A stretch of 64,000 nt of DNA from Triatoma infestans (GCA_011037195.1 JAAEAF010002770.1:51289-115288), one strand, 5' to 3'; positions 11,912 through 24,262 are shown, counted from the first letter of the stretch. The notes: generated from the sequence alone by a model not told the origin. Numbers and translations: made by a program.

Positions 11912-14090
11912 TATATACACATTACGATCCATCTAGGAGTAATAATTACATTTGTATGTGGATTTTGTATAATTAATAAAATATAGGAAAATAAGGATTA
12001 AAAAAGGTAATGTTACAAGGTTAATACAAATGAAAATATTCAAAGAAGAGAAGTAAAGAAAAGAATTCAAGGATAGTAGATAAATATTAAGTAGTAATTA
12101 ATAATAAAATGTATGTAAACATTAATGATATTTATAAGTGGATAATAAGTTAATAATAAAATTTATGTAAAAATTGGTGATGGAGATAAAAATATAAAAA
12201 TTGTACCATTTGGTCGACGCATTTTGTTAAGTCGAAAACGATGTTATGTAAGTCCAGTGTCAATATGTATGATGTGTTCATTGCAGTTAATAAGTAGTGT
12301 CAGTTTTTGTTCTCCCATTTGCTGATTATACTTAAGTCCATTGCATGTTATCAGTGTTTCTGAAGTAATAAAATTCACCTACTTGGAATCAAGGTGCAAT
12401 TATTTGATTGTTTAGTCAAAATTCCTTCTTATAGGAATTTTGTTTTAATGTTTATAGTTTAAGTTTCATTATGAAATTTACCTATTTTTGAATCAAAGTG
12501 CAATGATTCGATTTGTTTCTTTCTTAGGAAGTTTGTTTTAATGATTAATTTAAGTTTTAAATTTTATGCAATTTTCCTAAAGTGAATCAGAGTGGAATGA
12601 TTTGATTTGTTTTGTTTTTAATTTCTCAATATAGTTTCTCAATAAGTCGAAGTTTTAGGTCATATATATAATATAATATGTTTTTATTTTACCAAAGCTT
12701 GTGATTTTTATTTTCGTCGATTGAAATTTGTATATTAATGATATCATTGTTTTGTTTATTGTTTTTGTTGATATTGTATTATTTTAAGTTATTGTTAATA
12801 ATAGATTTTATAGTTATTGCTTATGATTATAATCTAAAGCTAAGCGAGCAGGAAGAAGGAATGACTGCGCAATTTCGTGGGAAGGAAGCGATCGCTATGT
12901 TCCGGAAATGAGCTCATACGATGTCGCTGGTGTGCACATATATACTTTAAATATGGAACGATGTCTGCAGATTTCGTAGTATTGTTTTAATTGTTTAACA
13001 TTTCTTTCATAGTTGCTTTGAAGTTGCTAAAAGGTCGTGGGGAAAAAGAGTACATTGTTAAAATATATTTGAAGATTAAAGAATTCATTTGTTTTCATTC
13101 ATTAAAGAAAAATATACTTAATTATAAAAATAAGTTGAATGAAATAAATGATTTGATAGTTCTAAAGCTAGAGAGAGAAAGAAAATACATCATTATTTAA
13201 TAACTTTCACGATGGATAAAATGATTTGAGAGGATTGCCACAATACATGGCAATAAATATTAATAATACATAAGGATTAACAAAATTTATTACCTGCTAT
13301 TCAATCAATTCTTGTAAAGCATTAGCAGGCCAGTTATTCGGCTTATTTGTAGAGAAAAACCTTTGTACGTTTTATTCATTGTCACTGGTATCTGGCAAAG
13401 TACATTGAAAGGTGTCCACATTGTTTCTGACCTAATAACTTTTTATAAATTTGGAAATTCATTATAAACTTGACCTCCTTTGTACTGTGTAGACAATCAC
13501 TTCTTGTAAAGGATTGGAAAGGCCATTGGTTGAATAGATTTCGACTTGTCTGTGGGGTCGTTAGCTTAATTTCTTTGCCTTGAGGCTGTCTTGAAGTTGA
13601 TTGTTCTGGTGTCTGGGAAAAACATCTGTACAGTGGAAGTCACATTGCTCTGTTACTTTGACCTAAAATTTCTTATAAAAATCAATTGTATTTTGACCTG
13701 AAGCATGTGTTAAAGAAATGAAATTGTGCTATACATGAAAGAATTTGACCTGGAACATTAAAAGAAAGATTTAGGAAAATACAATAAATTTATATCACCA
13801 TTGCAATAAAATAAAATAGAATGTGTTATTTACAAAAATGTTTGAAGATATCTCTTCGCGATCTGTAAATAAATTGATTAATTATAATGTTTAAATAATT
13901 TGTTGAAATCGTAGACCTGAAATTATTAAATTAGTATAAATCACAATTTAAATTATATAAATTCAATTAATTAAATTATATAAATCACAATTTATAATAA
14001 TTCCACTTTATCATGAAACACACACATTTAGTAATATAACCTTGTAACCTTCCCACATACATACAACCAACAAGTGTGAGTCTACAGAGA
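11912..14090. other. No gene; degenerate direct repeats
   Basis: AT-rich DNA without convincing coding sequence. A degenerate repeat of about 100 bp (CCTA...GAATCA..GTGCAAT..TTTGATT) occurs at about 12379, 12481 and 12575. A second degenerate repeat of about 200 bp (TCTTGTAAAG.ATT..., then GT.TCTGG.AAA, CACATTG.T.CTG, TGACCTAA.A.TT) occurs at about 13310-13490 and 13500-13700. These could be remnants of an old tandem array. Confidence 0.45.
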
Positions 14091-14126
14091 CATTTAGTTG
14101 AAGTGAACTCTCTACACAAACTTGGT

Positions 14127-14175
14127 GAATTTGCTCTGACGATGGATGAATGTCCGAAACCGGTCAGGAATAAAT
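14127..14175 (+). ncRNA. Hammerhead-ribozyme-like motif B
   Basis: The stretch reads CTGACGA (14136-14142), T, stem II GGAT-GAAT-GTCC (14144-14155, last pair a wobble), GAAA (14156-14159), then CCGGTC. ACCGGT (14159-14164) is a perfect palindrome, so stem III can form only between two molecules. This is the layout of the minimal hammerheads known from Penelope-like elements. The cleavage-site triplet is GTC, with C14165. Stem I is weak (T-A, C-G, mismatch, T-A, T-A). An extra T lies between the CTGANGA core and stem II, as in motif A. Related decayed copies lie at about 42900 and 43115. Confidence 0.55.
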
Positions 14176-14443
14176 CTAATATGCATGCTACGGCGGATAA
14201 AATAATGGATGTTATCCAGCATTGCGGACCCAGCCACATTTTCATCAATATTAAATTAGTATTTATAAAAAAATTATGTTATTCTTAGCACATGAAGGAT
14301 AAATTTTTGTTTGAAATTGGTTTTAATTTGAATTTAGAATTTAGAATTTTGGCAATTTTCCTTGGACTAGATAAGAATGAAATTCTCTCCTCCCAAAACT
14401 AGGAAATTTATTTAAATTTTTTTGAAAAAATGCAAAATTTGTT

Positions 14444-15219
14444 TTATTTTTTTCTTGGCCGTAGATTCATGGCATGCGATTTTGATTTGCCTCTAATGTG
14501 GGCCTTTTTCAGCTTGCTGAAGTGTACTAATTTTTTTTCATTGTTATTTAGAGTTGTGGAAGCTGTGTGGTTAGGAAATACTTTATAGATTTGATAAAGG
14601 CCATGGTATTTCTTCATGAATTTCCCCGTGGATATAAATGATTTTAAATAAACGTGGTCACCTACACTTAGTTTTTCTTTTGAAATATTTTTGTTATAAT
14701 ATTTTTCTCTTGTTAACTTGGTTTTTTCATTATTTAACTTGACCTGTTTCCTAACTTGTTGTATTTTGTCATAAAGACATTTGGTGTGAATATTGAAATT
14801 TTTTAAATTTTTCTCCTGATAATTCAGAAGCCAGGGAAACTGAAATTTTGTTCCAAAAACAATTTCATGGGGAGTATAATTTGTGGAAATGTTATTGGTG
14901 GAATTGTGGGCTGCTTTCACTAATGGTAGATTCTATTTGTGCCAATTTTTATCAGTTTGCACATAGTGCGATAAATTGTTTGCGATGTCTCTGTGCACAC
15001 GTACTAAACGACCATTCGAGGCAGGTGGTGATGTTAGGGGGTTGTGCATTCTTTTTTGATTTTTAATAGCATACAGATCTGGAGTATAATTGTTGATGTG
15101 AAGTTGGTACCCAGATCTGTAAGAAGATATTTAGGCGTGCCGTATCTGGTAAATACATCATTAACCATAATTTGTGCAATTGTTTCGGCTTTTTGGTTAG
15201 TCATGGGAAACATCTCCAA
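14444..15219 (-). pseudogene. Gypsy integrase core and C-terminal part
   Basis: 15219-15034 contains NQKAETIAQIMVNDVFTRYG then LLTDLGTNFTS, the second catalytic aspartate block. 14920-14444 contains HNSTNNISTNYTPHEIVFG, a basic helix, and GDHVYLK (the GPY/F-region entry) with KYHGLYQIYKVF. A frameshift lies between the two parts. Confidence 0.83.
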
Positions 15220-15245
15220 ATAGCGAGAATATTGACAAATTATCG

Positions 15246-15569
15246 TTAATATATATTTTTATATTCTTCACCTGTGTCGTTGTTCACAGATGCATCCAGT
15301 GGTCCAACTACGTCAACGGAAATAGCTTGCCAGACATTTTTGGGCTCACTGAATGTGCCTAAAGGTGGTTTATAGGCATCTTTTGTTTTTCTTGTGGCAC
15401 AGTTATAGCAGGTCTGAACGTATTTTTGTACATCACTTGTGATGTTTGGCCAAGTGAATTGTGTTTTTATGCGTTCATACGTTTTCTGCCTACCATAATG
15501 TGCTGATAACGGTTGTCGTGATAAGGGCGTAGAACAGTATCGCGAAACCCTGGCGGTACTAGAATGCAA
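15246..15569 (-). pseudogene. Gypsy integrase zinc-binding domain
   Basis: The frame shows SAHYGRQKTYERIK, TWPNITSDVQKYVQTC and YNCATRK, the H-H-C-C finger of gypsy integrases. It then runs into the start of the catalytic core (VWQAISVDVVGPLD; the D of VDVVGP is the first catalytic aspartate). It ends at a stop near 15246. Confidence 0.85.
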
Positions 15570-16177
15570 TTGTCAGAGACTGTAATTAAGAGGCCTTGAT
15601 CATTGATTTTGTAATTTTTTAATTGCTGACATTCTGGATCGCCAGCTTGTTGTTGAGCAATTTCAAGTAAATCAATTGTTGGATAATATTCGTCAACTGT
15701 CTAATCAGTACTGATGCAGCCTATATATCTACGGCTTAAAGCATCAGCATGCGCGATATTTTTTCCAGACTATGCTCAATATAAAAATCATATTCGCTTA
15801 ATTTGAGCGATCATCTATTAATTTAGAATGAGGGCCTTTTAAATTTTTGCTAACAATTCTCTCTCTGTGGTACAAAGTATCTGACAGAACTCGTGAAGAG
15901 AAAGCTATGGGACGCTCTTCACCATTTATGTGTTGCTGATATGCCGACGTTGCTCGCATCCGTAGTTAAAATAAATTCATATTGGTAATTGGGCTATGCC
16001 AGAATGAGTGGAGAAATTAATTTTTTTTTAGAATTTGGAATGCCAATGTGCATTTGGGAGACCATACAAACTTAATATTTTTCTTTGTTAAATCCGTTAA
16101 GGGCTTGGTTATTTCAGCAAAATTATAAATAAATTTGCGGTAGAAACCTACAAATCCTAGAAATGCCCTAACATCTT

Positions 16178-16693
16178 TTAATTTTTTCGGAATCGGTAGT
16201 TTTCTACTGCTATTAATTTGTCATGATCTGGAGAAATGCCTTTTTTGCTCAATGTATAGCCCAAATATTTGCATTCCTCTTTGAAAAAGGAGCATTTATT
16301 TAGGTCTACACAAAGATTGCCCTGCTGTAATTTTGTGAGAATTTTTTGTGTGGATGTTAAGTGTTCATGAAATGTTTTGCCGTGAAAGATTAATATGTCG
16401 TCTATGAATGTATGGCATATGTCACCCGTGTATTCTGTTAAAATTTTGTCCATTTGTCTTTGATAACAGGAACTAGCATTCTATAATCCGAATGGAAGAG
16501 TAAGGAATTTGTATGTACCGAATTGTGTGATGAATATAGTTTTGTCTTGTGATGATTTGTCAAGTCTAATGGAAAGAAATGCGTTTGATATATCGAGTGT
16601 TGTGTCGTGTAAAGTGGATAAAATGTATTGAATGTCTGGAAGAGGATAAATTTCAGATGTGGTGATTGCGTTTAATTTACGCAGATCAACCAC
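16178..16693 (-). pseudogene. Gypsy reverse transcriptase
   Basis: Two frames hold the RT palm. 16693-16481 has MVDLRKLNAIT, DISNAFLSIRLDKSSQDKT and LPFGL. 16453-16178 has the catalytic F-IDD box (CHTFIDDILIF) and CKYLGYTLSKKGISPD. Aspartates are kept, but a stop and frameshift between 16481 and 16453 separate the frames. Confidence 0.88.
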
Positions 16694-16926
16694 GTACCTG
16701 TACTGTTTGCGTAACTGGGTTATGTCGTGTGGATCGACTTTTGTCTGATCCGCAGACTTCTTCTTAACCTGAATTACAGGATGAGCCCAGTTACTAGTAC
16801 TAGGTTCAATTATTCCTCTATGCAGATTATCCTGTATGAGAGCTTTTAGTAAGGGGGCTTCTGAGTGTGATAATTTGTCAGGTCTACTGTGTACAGGCGG
16901 ATGATTTTGTGTGTCTATGTGGTGTG

Positions 16927-17612
16927 TTATATCTGTAAGTTTTTATTTGTAGTCTTTATCATGTGTGAATGTGTCATAAAATGGAGAGAATGTTTCAACA
17001 ACTTTGCTTGTTGTGGAGAGAGATGAGTAAGTTTCTGGCGTAATTGTTGTTGAAAGGCTTGTAATTGTGTTTTTTCTTTGCGCGAAAGTTGTTGAATGGA
17101 ATTTATGCTATGTTTGTGTGATGAATTTTTTGTATCTCCGGGTTGTAATGAATGGTACGATTGGAAAATGTTTGGTGATGAGATCTCATGATGTGTGGTG
17201 TTTATTAGTGTAATTGCACAAGCGTTATTATGTACGTTTGTCAGTGTGTGTGGCAAGTAAAGTCCTGTGGGAAGACTGTCATGTTGTGTCAACATTATGG
17301 AACCGTCTGGAATTTTTGTTTGAAGAGTGTATGTATTGACTATGTGTGTGCGTGCCGGAATTATGATTTTATGTCGTGTTGACAATGTTTCAGATAGTGT
17401 TGTGTTTTGAATGTTATTAATCTGTGATGATGTGGTGTCTATTAAAAATGGAATTACTGTTTTGTTAATGATAATGTTCTGATTTTTGAAGTTGCTGATT
17501 GCACGATATTTATTAAGTAGGTCTCTCCCAATGATTATTTCAAATTCATTTTTTAATTGTGAAACTATAAATTTCCCCTGAATTTCTGTGTATCTGTCTA
17601 GCGAGAGATAAG
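16927..17612 (-). pseudogene. Gypsy protease C-terminus and linker to RT
   Basis: The minus reading near 17560-17500 gives EFEIIIGRDLLNKYRA, the GRD-LL block that closes retropepsins of gypsy elements. A 152-residue linker ORF follows (17385-16927; begins MSTRHKIIIPARTHI). The catalytic D-T/S-G is not in the preserved part. Confidence 0.65.
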
Positions 17613-17925
17613 AACATTTCTTTGGGGAAATTTATTTAAGGACACATTTAGGGGAGGGGGTGGGATTACAGCTTCCTCTAAAGTGGTATCATAGTTGATT
17701 ATACAATTCTATCATCCAAAAACAAAATTAATTAGAAATAAATAGATGGCCAAAATTCCAACTTTTAAGAAAATTAGTAAGCTGGAAGTACGCTTTTACT
17801 GAACAGTTTTTTTTCAGTTTTCGACGAATTTCGTTATATTTGGTACACAAACTATAACCTTTGTCAATTATAATTTTGAGAACAGGAGTAAGAGAAAGTT
17901 GTGTGAGTGTTTCACACCAGATTTT
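17612..17925 (+). mobile_element. Right-end fragment of the TIR element (copy H)
   Basis: It starts AACATTTCTTTGGGGAAATT immediately next to gypsy sequence. It runs through GGTATCATAGTTGATTATAC, a CTGGAAGTACGC version of the ETS-like motif, and ends GTGTGAGTGTTTCACACCAG at about 17904-17923. Confidence 0.85.
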
Positions 17926-18339
17926 TTTTTTTATATTATAAAGAACGATAACCATAGATTTAAAACAAAACAAAAAAGTATTTTTTTGTTTTTTCCCTTA
18001 TTCAAATTAAAAAAATTAATAATAATAAAAAAAGATTATGAAGCAGTTATTTAAATTTTTACCTTAATATATTTTTTTTTTATTTATAAACAAAACAAAA
18101 ACAAATAACATTACTTAATAAACATATGTAATAGCACAAATTATTTTATTAACTTTATTTCATTTGTTTACAAATTTTTGAGCAGTAACTTGCTAAAATT
18201 TGGCAATTTATTTAAAAAAGAAAAAAAAAATGTAATACATTTTAAAATGCTTTTGTTGATAAAAAATAAATAAATAAATAAATAAACATAAAATGTACAA
18301 AAACTTGATAGAAAAGGTTTGTTGTGTGGTTGAATACGC

Positions 18340-18500
18340 AGTACTGATATATTATATAAACTGATGTTGGTAGCTCTGGGCAAATCTATGTTATCGCACT
18401 GTTTTATCAAGAAGACATGGGGCCTAATGTTGGGCGGACGCGTCTGAAACCAAATCGATGACAACAAAATGAAACAGGCTATCCACAGAAAAAATATCTC
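18340..18500 (+). ncRNA. Decayed hammerhead-like element D
   Basis: Upstream sequence (CTCTGGGCAAATCTATGTTATC.CACTG) parallels motif A at 25578-25606. The ribozyme part is damaged: CTAATGTTGGGCGGACGCG then TCTGAAACCAAATCGATGAC. The CTGANGA core is lost, but GAAAC and the stem I GATG remain. It is inserted within the left copy of the fascin 3' flank and absent from the right copy. Confidence 0.4.
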
Positions 18501-19382
18501 TAACAAAAAGGTTTGTAATACAATTTTACTTTAGTTTTTCATGAAAAAATTTTAGCGTTATTTCAGCATTTTTATATATATATACTTTAATTTATGCTAA
18601 CTTTAATTTAAAAAAACACCATCTGATTTTTATTTATTTATTTATTTATTTTGGTCTCTACATACTACCTCTTTGGATTTTTACAAAATTACTTTATTTA
18701 TTTCTTTATTATTATTTAAATAAATTGGTGACTTCTTATAAAAAAAAAACGAAACAATAAAATTAGATATTTTATTTTTTTAAATTAAACTTAGCATAAA
18801 TTAACGTATATATATTCCAAATAATGGAATAATTTTTAATATCAAATAGTAACCATTCAACCTAAAGTAAAATGTTAAAGTGGAGGCATGAAATTAGGGA
18901 AAAGCCACAACCAGTTTTAATATAAATTGATTATGTAATCATTTAAGATATTTATAAATACACAAACTATTATTTTTTATTTTTTAAAATATTATATATA
19001 ATACGGAGAACCATGAAATAAGTTTAAAACTATTTAAACACATCATTGGTAATCATAATATAGTTTACGCTACTTGGTAAGAATTATACAAGTGGGTAAT
19101 TTTTTTTAACATTGAAAATGTTTTTATTGAGAGGTTATTTGATAAAAATCGGGATGACATCATCTTCCCGAATGAATCCCGAAGATTTACGGTGACAGTC
19201 GAACCAGTTACCTACAGTAATAACAACTATACTGTTTGAATTTGTGTAACCAATTTCGAATTCAAACTTATTTTTTTGTTTTTTTTATTATTTGTTTGTA
19301 TTTGTTTCTTGCATTCAGAGTCCTGACATGGTCCTGACTTATTTTATTATTATAATTCTGTAATTCAATTAGAAAAATTCAA

Positions 19383-20600
19383 AAAGACGGGTGCCCTAAG
19401 GCGCGGGACCTAAGCCTATGTGGCTCTTATCCCCCCGATACTCCCCATGGCCCCTTAATTAATCTCCCCCGGTAACCTGCCGGTTAATCTGCAATATCCC
19501 AAGATATCCCTAAACTCCAACTCGCCCAGGCAATCCTGCGAGAGTGGTGTCCTCCCAAATATACGAAACCTAGTTCCAGCGAAACGGGGACACTGACATA
19601 AGTAGTGATACACCGTTTCCCTAACTCCGTCATCACAGTTCTGACAAATGGGACTCCGCGTCCTCCCTATGTTAAACATATGAACACCCAGTGTGTCCAG
19701 TCACTATCCCTACCAAGGTTCTCAAACCCGTCCTACTAAGAGACAGGAGATACTCCGAAATTCCCTGCTTGCTTGCCTTTATGAATCTTTTAGCATGGAG
19801 GCACCCCTGCGTGTCCACCCAGCGTTTCTCCAAAGCTCTCGTCTGCCAAAGTCTAAAATGGTAATGATGATCCCTCCCTGGCCAGCCGATCCGCCCTCTC
19901 ATTGCCCTCTATTCCCGCATGTCCGGGTATCCAATAGAGATGCACCTTACCCCTCCGAGCCAAAGCGTTAAGCCTTCTCCTACATTCTCCCACTAATTTC
20001 GAACTCCACCAAGGCTTACTCAAAGCCCTTAGTGCGGCTTGACTATCGGAGAAGATCCGCACTTCCTTAAACTCTCCTAGCCACTCCCCCACAAGGTGGC
20101 AGCATTCAATGATGCCCACCACCTCAGACTGGAAAACAGTGGCCAAACCACCCAAGGCCACCGAACTCCCTCTATCCAACTCCTGAAACCATGCTCCCGC
20201 CCCCGACAGGCCAGTGCCCTCCTGCCTAGAGCCGTCTGAATAGCAGCGAATAATGCCGCTGCCCGACTCCGTTGGCCTCGTGAGGTTATCATCCCCTATA
20301 CTACCAATGGTAATCTCATAATCTCTCTGAAATCCCCATTTCTTGCTCGTCTCATCAAGTTTGGATAGAAGAAATCGGTTCACTCACCAAATTTCATTCT
20401 CGATCCTAGTTGATCCCCCCGAAAGGTTCTCACACATTCTCCCTTGCACCTCATTCTGAGGTACCCTTTCATTACCTCTCCCACTACCACATACTGAAGG
20501 GGGGTTAGCCCCAGCAGCATCTCCAATGCCACCGTCGATGTAGTTCTCATCGCGCCGGTAATAGCCAGACAGGCTGTGCGTTGTACTCCGAATTAGTAAA
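19383..20600 (-). mobile_element. LINE fragment with RNase H domain
   Basis: The minus reading begins with an RT thumb remnant (QRTACLAITGAMRTT ... LLGLTPLQYVV). After a frameshift comes a complete RNase H1 fold (20270-19860) with the four acidic catalytic positions in CYSDGSRQEG, SEVVGIIE, FSDSQAALRA and GNERADRLARE. A further frame (19679-19455) has CQNCDDGVRETVYHYLCQCPR, a C-C-H-C finger common after RNase H in I/Loa/R1-type LINEs. No poly(A) tail is seen at the left end. A degenerate relative lies at 39160-39740. Confidence 0.88.
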
Positions 20601-20699
20601 TATAAGCAGTGGTTTTATTTTTAATTTTTTGAACATTGGTTTTTATTGATAAAAAGTTTAACGAGTTTATTATATATATGTATCAATAAGGAATAAGGA

Positions 20700-21316
20700 C
20701 GAGATATGATTATGTGGCTAATATTCCCGGTTAGTAGCGTTAGCATAATCATGATCTCCAAGCCTGAATGCACCATTTTTACCATCACTTAGGTATCCAG
20801 TTTTGTTTTGTTTTTTTCCACTGGATATCTAAGTGATGGTGAACTGGAAATTAATATCGAGAAAACGAAGACTATGGTGATCGGTGATAGGGTCATGTAA
20901 AAATCGCAAAGCTGATATACGAGACTAAGGTGGAAGGCAGGAGACGCAGCAGCCGACAAAGAAGAACCTGGCATGAGGAAGTGAAGGAAAGTTTGGAAGC
21001 AAGAAGAATAGAATAGGGAAGTAGAAAAGAATTGGCAAAAGATAGAGATGGATGGAAGAAGCTCTGTAAGGCCTCTACACTGTCTAGACGGTAGGAGAGG
21101 ACAGGACTATGATGATGACTTAGATATCCACCTCCTGGTGCGGCTACTTTCAAACAGATTCTAGTAGGTTCGCGTAACTCTATAAAAAAAACTTCTGGCA
21201 GTATCACAATCCATGTTTATACCACCTTCACCGTCAACGTGCCAATATTTTGCTCATTTGAATACCTGTCAACATTATTAAAACAGTGAAAAGATAATTA
21301 TTGCAAATTTGGATGA
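20700..21316 (-). pseudogene. Decayed copy of the fascin terminal exon
   Basis: 21240-21122 and 20815-20720 correspond to the fascin last exon at 36013-35799. They include FFIELREPTRICLKVAAPGG and the antisense form of GDHDYANATKWEY, with the splice acceptor AG preserved near 21228. Frameshifts (for example extra A residues near 21185) and a LINE insertion after AAPGGGY destroy it. Confidence 0.88.
20800..21122 (+). mobile_element. 5'-truncated RTE-like LINE insertion with fold-back flank
   Basis: Plus-strand translation gives GELEINIEKTKTMVIGDR (an RT motif) then TWHEEVKESLEARRIE and GSRKELAKDRDGWKKLCKA, the C-terminal tail of an RTE/CR1-type pol. The 3' end is a short ATGATGATG run. The target TTAGRTATCCA is repeated directly on both sides (about 20789 and 21120). 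An inverted copy (TGGATATCTAAGTGATGG, about 20821-20839) follows a T-rich spacer, so the 5' junction folds back. Confidence 0.7.
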
Positions 21317-23219
21317 ATAAATTTTAGAAGAAAAAAAATAATCTAACAGTTATATGAAGTCACCATTGCTTCCAAGCCATATATATTATATATCGAAGAA
21401 TATGTTCTAGGCGACATAAAAGCAATTCAATAAGGAATAACTTCACTTTATAGCATGATTATAAAAACTCATTATCTACACAGCACAATATTGGATAATT
21501 AAAAGAGAAAATAGCTTAATTAATTTTCGAATCACAATTAGCCCATTGTAACAAATAATTAAATCATTAATTATATAAAAAGAGATACAGATAAAGAACA
21601 AATATAAGATTTTTCCCTTTTTCTAACTGTTTTAAGACTGTTGTTATGGAGATGAACTTTACACTGGAAAATTAAGACTGTATTCTTATAAAATAATTTT
21701 AAAAAAACAATGAATTCAAATTTTACATTTTAGTTCAGAATAAAAAAGGAAAAAATTGATAAAAAACGAAAAAAAGAAATTAACGTTTCAGAATTAACCA
21801 CTAAATAGCAACACTTACCTAATCTAGAATTAGGTATTAGTTCAAATAATTGCCACCAGAAAGCAGAAGTTTCCAGATACAGGAAATTGTAGTTCCAAAA
21901 TTCGCCACGCGAACACAGCGCCATCCATTGAACCATTTATCACACTATAACTTTGTTTTGTATATTGGACTTGTAAAAATGTAATTCTTCGGACGTAGAG
22001 ACACCTAGTGACAAACTATTTAACCATAAATAAAATTGAGTTCTCAGTAGGTGCTGTTATCTGATGGCCATTCTTATAACTACAAAAATAAACTAATTTT
22101 AATTAATTAGTTACTATTATTATTATGATTTCTGTATTTTACGTATTTAATACATTATAACAGCGAGTCTGGCTGATTTATATTACAAGTTTTTTATGAT
22201 ATACACAAATAGTTAATATACAAATTTTCTTGAGCTATTAACAGCTAGCTATATGGCATTGACAAAAAGCAAACAGTATGTAATAAAGTAAATTCAAATT
22301 TGAAGTATTTAAAAGAAAAAAGATAGAAAAATAATATACAAAATAAAAATAAAAACAAACATTGGGTTAGAAATCGATAGCAAAATTCCTTGTTCTTAAG
22401 CAAGAAAAGAAAACAAAAAAAACACATTTTTTTAATTTATCATTATTATCTATAATCAAAATGTCCATAAGATTTGCTGATTATGGACTAATCTGGAAGT
22501 ATATTAGTTAGAAACTGAGATCTGTAATTATTATAAAACGGTAATTAAAAAATAATATATGCAATAATGATTCTTTTTGGTCCAAATTATAAACCGGACA
22601 TTTCTCTTCAGTATCCATTGAATATTATTGAGTATCTTTACAGTTCAACTATACACTTTGTTCAATTCTGCTCTCTTCGGCGGTACATATACAAGAAAAA
22701 CAAATCAATATTTAAATTCTTAAATTAGCTATTTATTTTATCCTCCTTTTAATAAAGGAGGTTTGAAATAAAAATTATTAGCGTTCCGTGTTTTTCATCA
22801 TTTAAAATATCTCCATTAGTAGCAGTTATAACCTTTCGCAATTTTCTAGATTGCTTTCTTTTTTTCATGTCATTAATTTTTTTGTTTAAGGCACGATCTT
22901 TCTTGTGGTCCCTGGCATATAAGCAAATGCAAAGCAATAAGGAAAAGAGAAGAATTTTTCGAATGGTATTGCTTCGTAAAATTGTAGTGTTCAATGCATG
23001 AGTTATGAAACTACGAACGCTTCAAACGGCGCTTGAAAGGTATTGCAGATTTATTTAAAACAAAATGCTTTTTTTTTTAAACATATTTAACAATTATGGG
23101 TTCTGCCAAAATATAATCAAAAAAAAATTTCGCGCCATAAACTTCATTCCCATCTATGTACTTCAATGAAAAATGTTTTCGCGTCAATCAAATCTTTTCT
23201 TTTTTTTTTTACTAATGCC
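21317..23219. other. No gene seen
   Basis: AT-rich, low-complexity DNA. I see no domain or repeat that I can name. A small minus-strand ORF at 22994-22749 starts with a signal-peptide-like hydrophobic run but has no recognisable relatives and is not called. Confidence 0.4.
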
Positions 23220-23460
23220 GAATCATTCGACCATTCAGCCATTCGACTCCGAGCTGTGATTAAAATAATGTATTGGCCTGCCTAGGTAGCTGTTGCATAT
23301 CTTCTAAGGCCTTTCTTCTTTCAGGATCCTGTGCCCCACGTTGAACTCTATTGGAGTCGCTTGTTGTACCTTCTGCGATCGCAATTTGGCAAGCTGGTCT
23401 GCTTATTCATTAGTTAATTTTATGTATTTATATTCCTAGGTAACTGGGGATACAATTTTT
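23220..23460 (-). mobile_element. Very decayed RNase H remnant of a LINE
   Basis: The minus reading gives NE-stop-ADQLAKLRSQKVQQATPIEF then NVGHRILKEE. This recalls the GNE-x-ADxLAK end of retroelement RNase H. Only this short stretch is readable. Confidence 0.35.
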
Positions 23461-23529
23461 ATAACAATCACTGAATCCAAAAGAAATCACTTGATTCTAC
23501 ATGATTTTTACTTTCTCTTATTGTTGTGC

Positions 23530-24262
23530 TCGTGTCATCGAGTTTTCACCGGAAATATACGTTTAAAGGTTCCTTGAATCCAAAAAAGTGTTTTTTTTTT
23601 TTTAAATAAAATAGTCTTTGTGTGTGTGTATATTGAACAGCATACAGCAAAATAGTATAAATTGCAGAAAGTTTAAACTTACATTCCCGTTTGGATATCA
23701 CCATGCAATCCGGACAGGAAGATAACTGTTAAAATTCCTTAACCGGAACTATCACTCTACTAAAGGGATTTTTCAATTTCTTGCAATTTTTCCGAAAACG
23801 CCTCTGAAAATCTTTTCCGTAAACTTGGAATATCAACTAGATATATATATATATATATAAGGAGCTACATCTCTAATGTGAATCATTTCTCCGGGAAAAT
23901 TCATTTAAGGGATTTTTCGGGGGAAGAGTGGGTTTTTCCTCTAAAATGTTATTTCAATTTATCAGAAGTATCTGTTGGTTGGCTGATCGGCCAGAGGGTA
24001 TCATAAGAAAACACCAAAAAATGTTTTAAGTGTTTTTTAATTAGTAACCCTATAACAATACATATGTATTGCTACAATTTGATATATATTTCAATTTATG
24101 AAATGTGCAATTGTAGCATCTAAAGAATATTAAATAGAATTAAAAATATGGTGCCAATATTCCGAGTTTGAAGAAGTGTTTTTATTATTAAAAGTTTCTT
24201 CAAGTTTTTTTTTGCGATTTTCTTCATATAAACGCCGACAGATTTCATTAATTTGTTATCCT
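23530..24262 (+). mobile_element. Diverged TIR-element fragment (copy I)
   Basis: Landmarks appear in family order: CGAGTTTTCACCGGAAATATACG, GAACAGCAT, CCGGACAGGAAG, CTTAACCGGAACTATCACT, TCTCCGGGAAAATTCATTTAA and ATTCCGAGTTTGAAGAAG. An insertion of about 140 bp interrupts it after about 23970 and contains a short hairpin (TTGCTACAATT ... AATTGTAGCA). Confidence 0.7.

Larger units (their letters stand above)
14444..17612 (-). mobile_element. Decayed Ty3/gypsy-type LTR retrotransposon, pol region only
   Basis: Read on the minus strand the order is protease end, linker, reverse transcriptase, RNase H, integrase zinc finger, integrase core and integrase C-terminus. This is the Ty3/gypsy order. 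Every domain is recognisable but split by frameshifts and stops. No gag or envelope gene and no clear LTR pair is seen. The right edge at about 17612 is cut off by a fragment of the TIR element. RNase H remnants (TTDASNVGI and ERELLA) lie at about 16000-15850. Confidence 0.9.
17990..21316 (-). repeat. Segmental copy of the fascin 3' end, interrupted by LINEs
   Basis: 17990-19020 and 20610-21316 match 34860-36079 in order and orientation. Shared landmarks include GGTCTCTACATACTAC.TCTTTGGA, AGTGGAGGCATGAAAT.AGGGAAAAGCCACAACCA, TCAATAAGGAATAAGGACG and the whole fascin terminal exon. Divergence is moderate, with indels. The left copy holds a LINE (19383-20600) and a second LINE inside the exon copy (about 20815-21122). 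Confidence 0.9.

Noticed and set aside
22749..22994. 81-codon minus ORF with hydrophobic start and basic tail
   Set aside because: Same reasons; chance ORF in AT-rich sequence cannot be excluded.
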